Source: JBCCFW01 sp039029535 (GTDB lineage Bacteria; Acidobacteriota; JBCCFW01). Taken from it: a stretch of 50,350 nt of DNA. Below, in pieces: positions 48,424-50,350 of this stretch. The DNA lies in NCBI GenBank assembly GCA_039029535.1, contig JBCCFW010000034.1, positions 1 to 50,350 of the forward strand. Direction: 5' to 3'. The translations under genes were made by a program, and so were the position numbers. Position 1 is the stretch's first letter; each line of letters opens with the position of its first letter. The notes below the pieces were generated by a model. That model saw nothing but the letters and a program-made list of their open reading frames with translations. It was not told the origin of the DNA and made no database searches.

Positions 48424-49343
48424 CGACCGGCGACGAGACTCAGGGACTACCCGAGCCTAAGGTGCTCGGCGCGCTGGTGCTCGTCCAGGTCCTGTTCGGC
48501 ATCCACTACTCGGTCGTCAAGGAGCTCCTGGCGACGATGTCGCCGCCCGCCTGGGCGACCCTTCGCGTGGCGGCTGCTGCCGTCTTGCTCGTCATCCTGG
48601 CCCGAGGTCGCGGACGTCTCCTGCCCCGTGGCCCGCGGGAGTGGGCCTTCGCCATCGCGCTGGCGTTCTTCGGCGTCATCCTCAACCAGATCTGCTTCGT
48701 CGAGGGTCTCGCCCGCACCCTGCCCGCGCACTCCGCGCTCATCGCGACGACCATCCCACTGTGGACGCTGGTCTTCGCCGTCCTGCGCAAGACCGAGCAG
48801 CCCACTCTCCGACGGGGTCTCGCCCTGCTGCTCGGGCTCGCGGGCGTCTGGGTCCTGCTCGAGATCGATCGCTTCCACCTCGACAGCGAGCTCCTCGTCG
48901 GCGACCTCCTCAACCTGCTCAACTCGGCGAGCTACGGCCTCTTCCTCGTCTTGAGTCAGGGCTACGCCAGCACCCACGGTGCTCTCACGGCCACGGCACG
49001 CATCTTCTCCATCGGCGCGGTGGGTATCGCCTTCTACGGACTGGGCGATCTCGTGACGACCGACTTCGGTGCGTTGCCTGCGAGCACCTGGTGGCAGGCT
49101 GCCTACGCCGTCCTCGGGGCGACCATCGCCACCTACGGGCTGAACCTCTGGCTCACGAGCCGCGCGAGCTCCTCGCTCGTCGCCCTCTTCATCTACCTGC
49201 AACCGGTCATCGCCACGCTCGTCGATGGCCTGGTGCTGGGGCGCTGGCCGTCGTGGCGCTTTCCGGTCGCCGCCGTGCTGGTGGCAGCCGGCGTCGCCCT
49301 GGGCGTGAGTCGCTCCAAGGAGCCTGCTGCCAAGGGCGACTGA
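48420..49343 (+). CDS. EamA/DMT-family transporter
   Basis: A 307-residue inner-membrane protein with about ten hydrophobic helices in two EamA repeats. The first half contains LVQVLFGIHYSVVKELLATM, PPAWATLRVAAAAVLLVI and the conserved end ALIATTIPLWTLVFAVLRKTE; the second repeat ends ASSSLVALFIYLQPVIATLVDG, LGRWPSWRFPVAAVLVAAG. DMT transporters export or import metabolites such as amino acids and nucleotide precursors, and the substrate here cannot be inferred. The start codon sits inside a large inverted repeat. It ends one base from the convergent kelch gene. Confidence 0.9.
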   Translation: MATGDETQGLPEPKVLGALVLVQVLFGIHYSVVKELLATMSPPAWATLRVAAAAVLLVILARGRGRLLPRGPREWAFAIALAFFGVILNQICFVEGLARTLPAHSALIATTIPLWTLVFAVLRKTEQPTLRRGLALLLGLAGVWVLLEIDRFHLDSELLVGDLLNLLNSASYGLFLVLSQGYASTHGALTATARIFSIGAVGIAFYGLGDLVTTDFGALPASTWWQAAYAVLGATIATYGLNLWLTSRASSSLVALFIYLQPVIATLVDGLVLGRWPSWRFPVAAVLVAAGVALGVSRSKEPAAKGD

Positions 49344-49344
49344 G

Positions 49345-50283
49345 TCAGGGCGTGTAGATCTCGACGATCCTCGAGGCCGAGCTCCCCACCACCGGGCCGC
49401 CTCCCGCGACGACGATCGTCCCGGCGTGTAGGAGCGGGAAGATCCCATGACGCGCGGTGGGCAGGGCTGCACCGAGTCGCCAGGTATTCGCGACGGGATC
49501 GTAGACGTCGACTCGGTCGTAGGTGAGGTCCGGGCCCGCACCCGCGCCGGTCAAGGTCTCCCCACCGATGACGTACAGCTCGCCCCGGTGGAAGACCGCC
49601 TTGCCCATGCCGCCTCGTTCCTGCGGGAGCGGCACGAGCGATGACCCAGGCTCAGCGCTGCTCTGCCAGGTGTTCGTCGCGAGGTCGTAGCACTGGACGT
49701 CGGCGAAGCCGTCAGCCGGCACGTTGCCATCGCCGCTGCCGGGGCCACGACCTCCGATGACCCAGAAGCGACGACCGTCGCTCACCGCCGCGGCGTGGTT
49801 GCGCGGGAGAGGCAGGGGCGCCAGCGACGTCCAGGTGTTCGCGCTGGGATCGAAGAAGGCGCAGTCGGCGACGGTGCGGTCGTCGACGATGCCACCGCAG
49901 GCCACGAGCCCCGAGCCGATGAGCCCCGTCGCCACCGAGCCCGCCGCGAACGGCAGGCGAGCCGCGAGCGTCCAACGATTCTCTTCCGGGTCGTAGACCT
50001 GGACCCGTCCTTCGGAGTCACCGCCGAGCCCTCCGATGAGATGGAGCCGTCCGTCGACGACCTCGGCCGCATGATGATGACCCGGGAAGGGCCGCGTGGC
50101 CGCGGTGGCCAGCGGGAGCCACTCACCGGTGCTCGAGTCGAAGACCAGGGTGGCCGGCCAACCCTCGCCCACGAGGTAGAGCCGGTCGTCGATGATGCCG
50201 CCGGCCACCTCCCCCAGGGCCACGGGCATGACGGGAGCCGACTCCCACTCGTCGACGCGCGCCCCCTCACTCAGTCCTAGCAA
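49345..50283 (-). CDS. Kelch-repeat beta-propeller protein (5' end uncertain)
   Basis: A protein of about 312 residues built from six kelch-type units (for example GEVAGGIIDDRLYLVGEG, HHHAAEVVDGRLHLIGGLG, HAAAVSDGRRFWVIGGRG, GKAVFHRGELYVIGGETL, ARHGIFPLLHAGTIVVAGGG), each with the GG doublet and a following VxxYDPxxNxW pattern, so a six-bladed propeller is likely. The only start codons after the in-frame upstream TAG are a TTG at 50283 and a CTG further up; no signal peptide is seen although kelch proteins of this type are usually exported. The true start may be altered by a frameshift. Function unknown. Confidence 0.75.
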   Translation of the reverse strand: MLGLSEGARVDEWESAPVMPVALGEVAGGIIDDRLYLVGEGWPATLVFDSSTGEWLPLATAATRPFPGHHHAAEVVDGRLHLIGGLGGDSEGRVQVYDPEENRWTLAARLPFAAGSVATGLIGSGLVACGGIVDDRTVADCAFFDPSANTWTSLAPLPLPRNHAAAVSDGRRFWVIGGRGPGSGDGNVPADGFADVQCYDLATNTWQSSAEPGSSLVPLPQERGGMGKAVFHRGELYVIGGETLTGAGAGPDLTYDRVDVYDPVANTWRLGAALPTARHGIFPLLHAGTIVVAGGGPVVGSSASRIVEIYTP

Positions 50284-50297
50284 GGTAGAAAGAAGGC

Positions 50298-50326
50298 GGG
50301 ACAGCTACGTACAGTATGTATGTCCC
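50298..50326. repeat. Inverted repeat near the right edge
   Basis: Arms GGGACA and TGTCCC are 17 bases apart and enclose a TAC/GTA-rich sequence, followed by AAAAAG. It lies upstream of the kelch gene and could be part of its promoter or operator. The remaining edge bases show nothing further. Confidence 0.35.
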
Positions 50327-50350
50327 AAAAAGCCTAACTCTTCTTCTTCC

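Overview
The window is a GC-rich, densely coding bacterial segment in which genes often overlap by 1-8 bases (ATGA, GTGA, TTGA and TGATG junctions). The gene content includes secreted Cys-rich, VCBS/FG-GAP, thrombospondin-type-3, parallel beta-helix and kelch proteins, a long SLBB export protein, a eukaryotic-type kinase fused to a STAND ATPase, and a FadE-type acyl-CoA dehydrogenase. This suits a Planctomycetota-like or Myxococcota-like bacterium. The phylum cannot be settled from the sequence alone. I saw no rRNA, tRNA, CRISPR array or intact mobile element.

Region 1 (1-12.9 kb) is an exopolysaccharide locus cut by the left edge. A divergent Wzz-like chain-length protein and a rightward operon are separated by two oppositely oriented sigma-54-like promoters. 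The operon runs: two GT4 glycosyltransferases, a single reading frame joining a Wzx-like flippase to a Wza-like SLBB export protein, GDP-mannose 4,6-dehydratase, an H-NOX heme sensor overlapping a soluble hybrid histidine kinase, and UDP-glucuronate decarboxylase. The layout suggests nitric-oxide or oxygen sensing tied to polysaccharide production.

Region 2 (12.9-17.9 kb, minus strand) holds a PEGA-domain secreted protein, an antitoxin with a truncated ParE-like remnant, an FAD monooxygenase, and a secreted protein with 19 six-cysteine repeats. Region 3 (17.9-21.5 kb) is an arsR-pstS-pstC-pstA-pstB operon with a perfect 17-bp palindrome just upstream of arsR. A transposase remnant follows it.

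Region 4 (22-27.8 kb) has a Tat-exported alkaline-phosphatase-superfamily protein coupled to a membrane protein, a glutathione S-transferase, and a secreted VCBS-repeat protein. Region 5 (27.8-33.4 kb) is a fatty-acid module: a TetR regulator fused in one polypeptide to a long-chain acyl-CoA synthetase, coupled to fadE, and divergent from a hotdog thioesterase across a perfect 13-bp palindrome. This is the most striking architecture in the window.

Region 6 (33.4-50.3 kb) carries an APH-like kinase, a TenA-like protein, a CBS-pair protein, a Ser/Thr kinase-STAND-TPR protein coupled to a lipoprotein MsrAB, an Fpg/Nei paralogue lacking the zinc-finger arginine, polyphosphate glucokinase coupled to a GH63-like glucosidase, three secreted or lipid-anchored proteins, and an EamA transporter. 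The transporter's start codon lies inside a 13-bp perfect inverted repeat.
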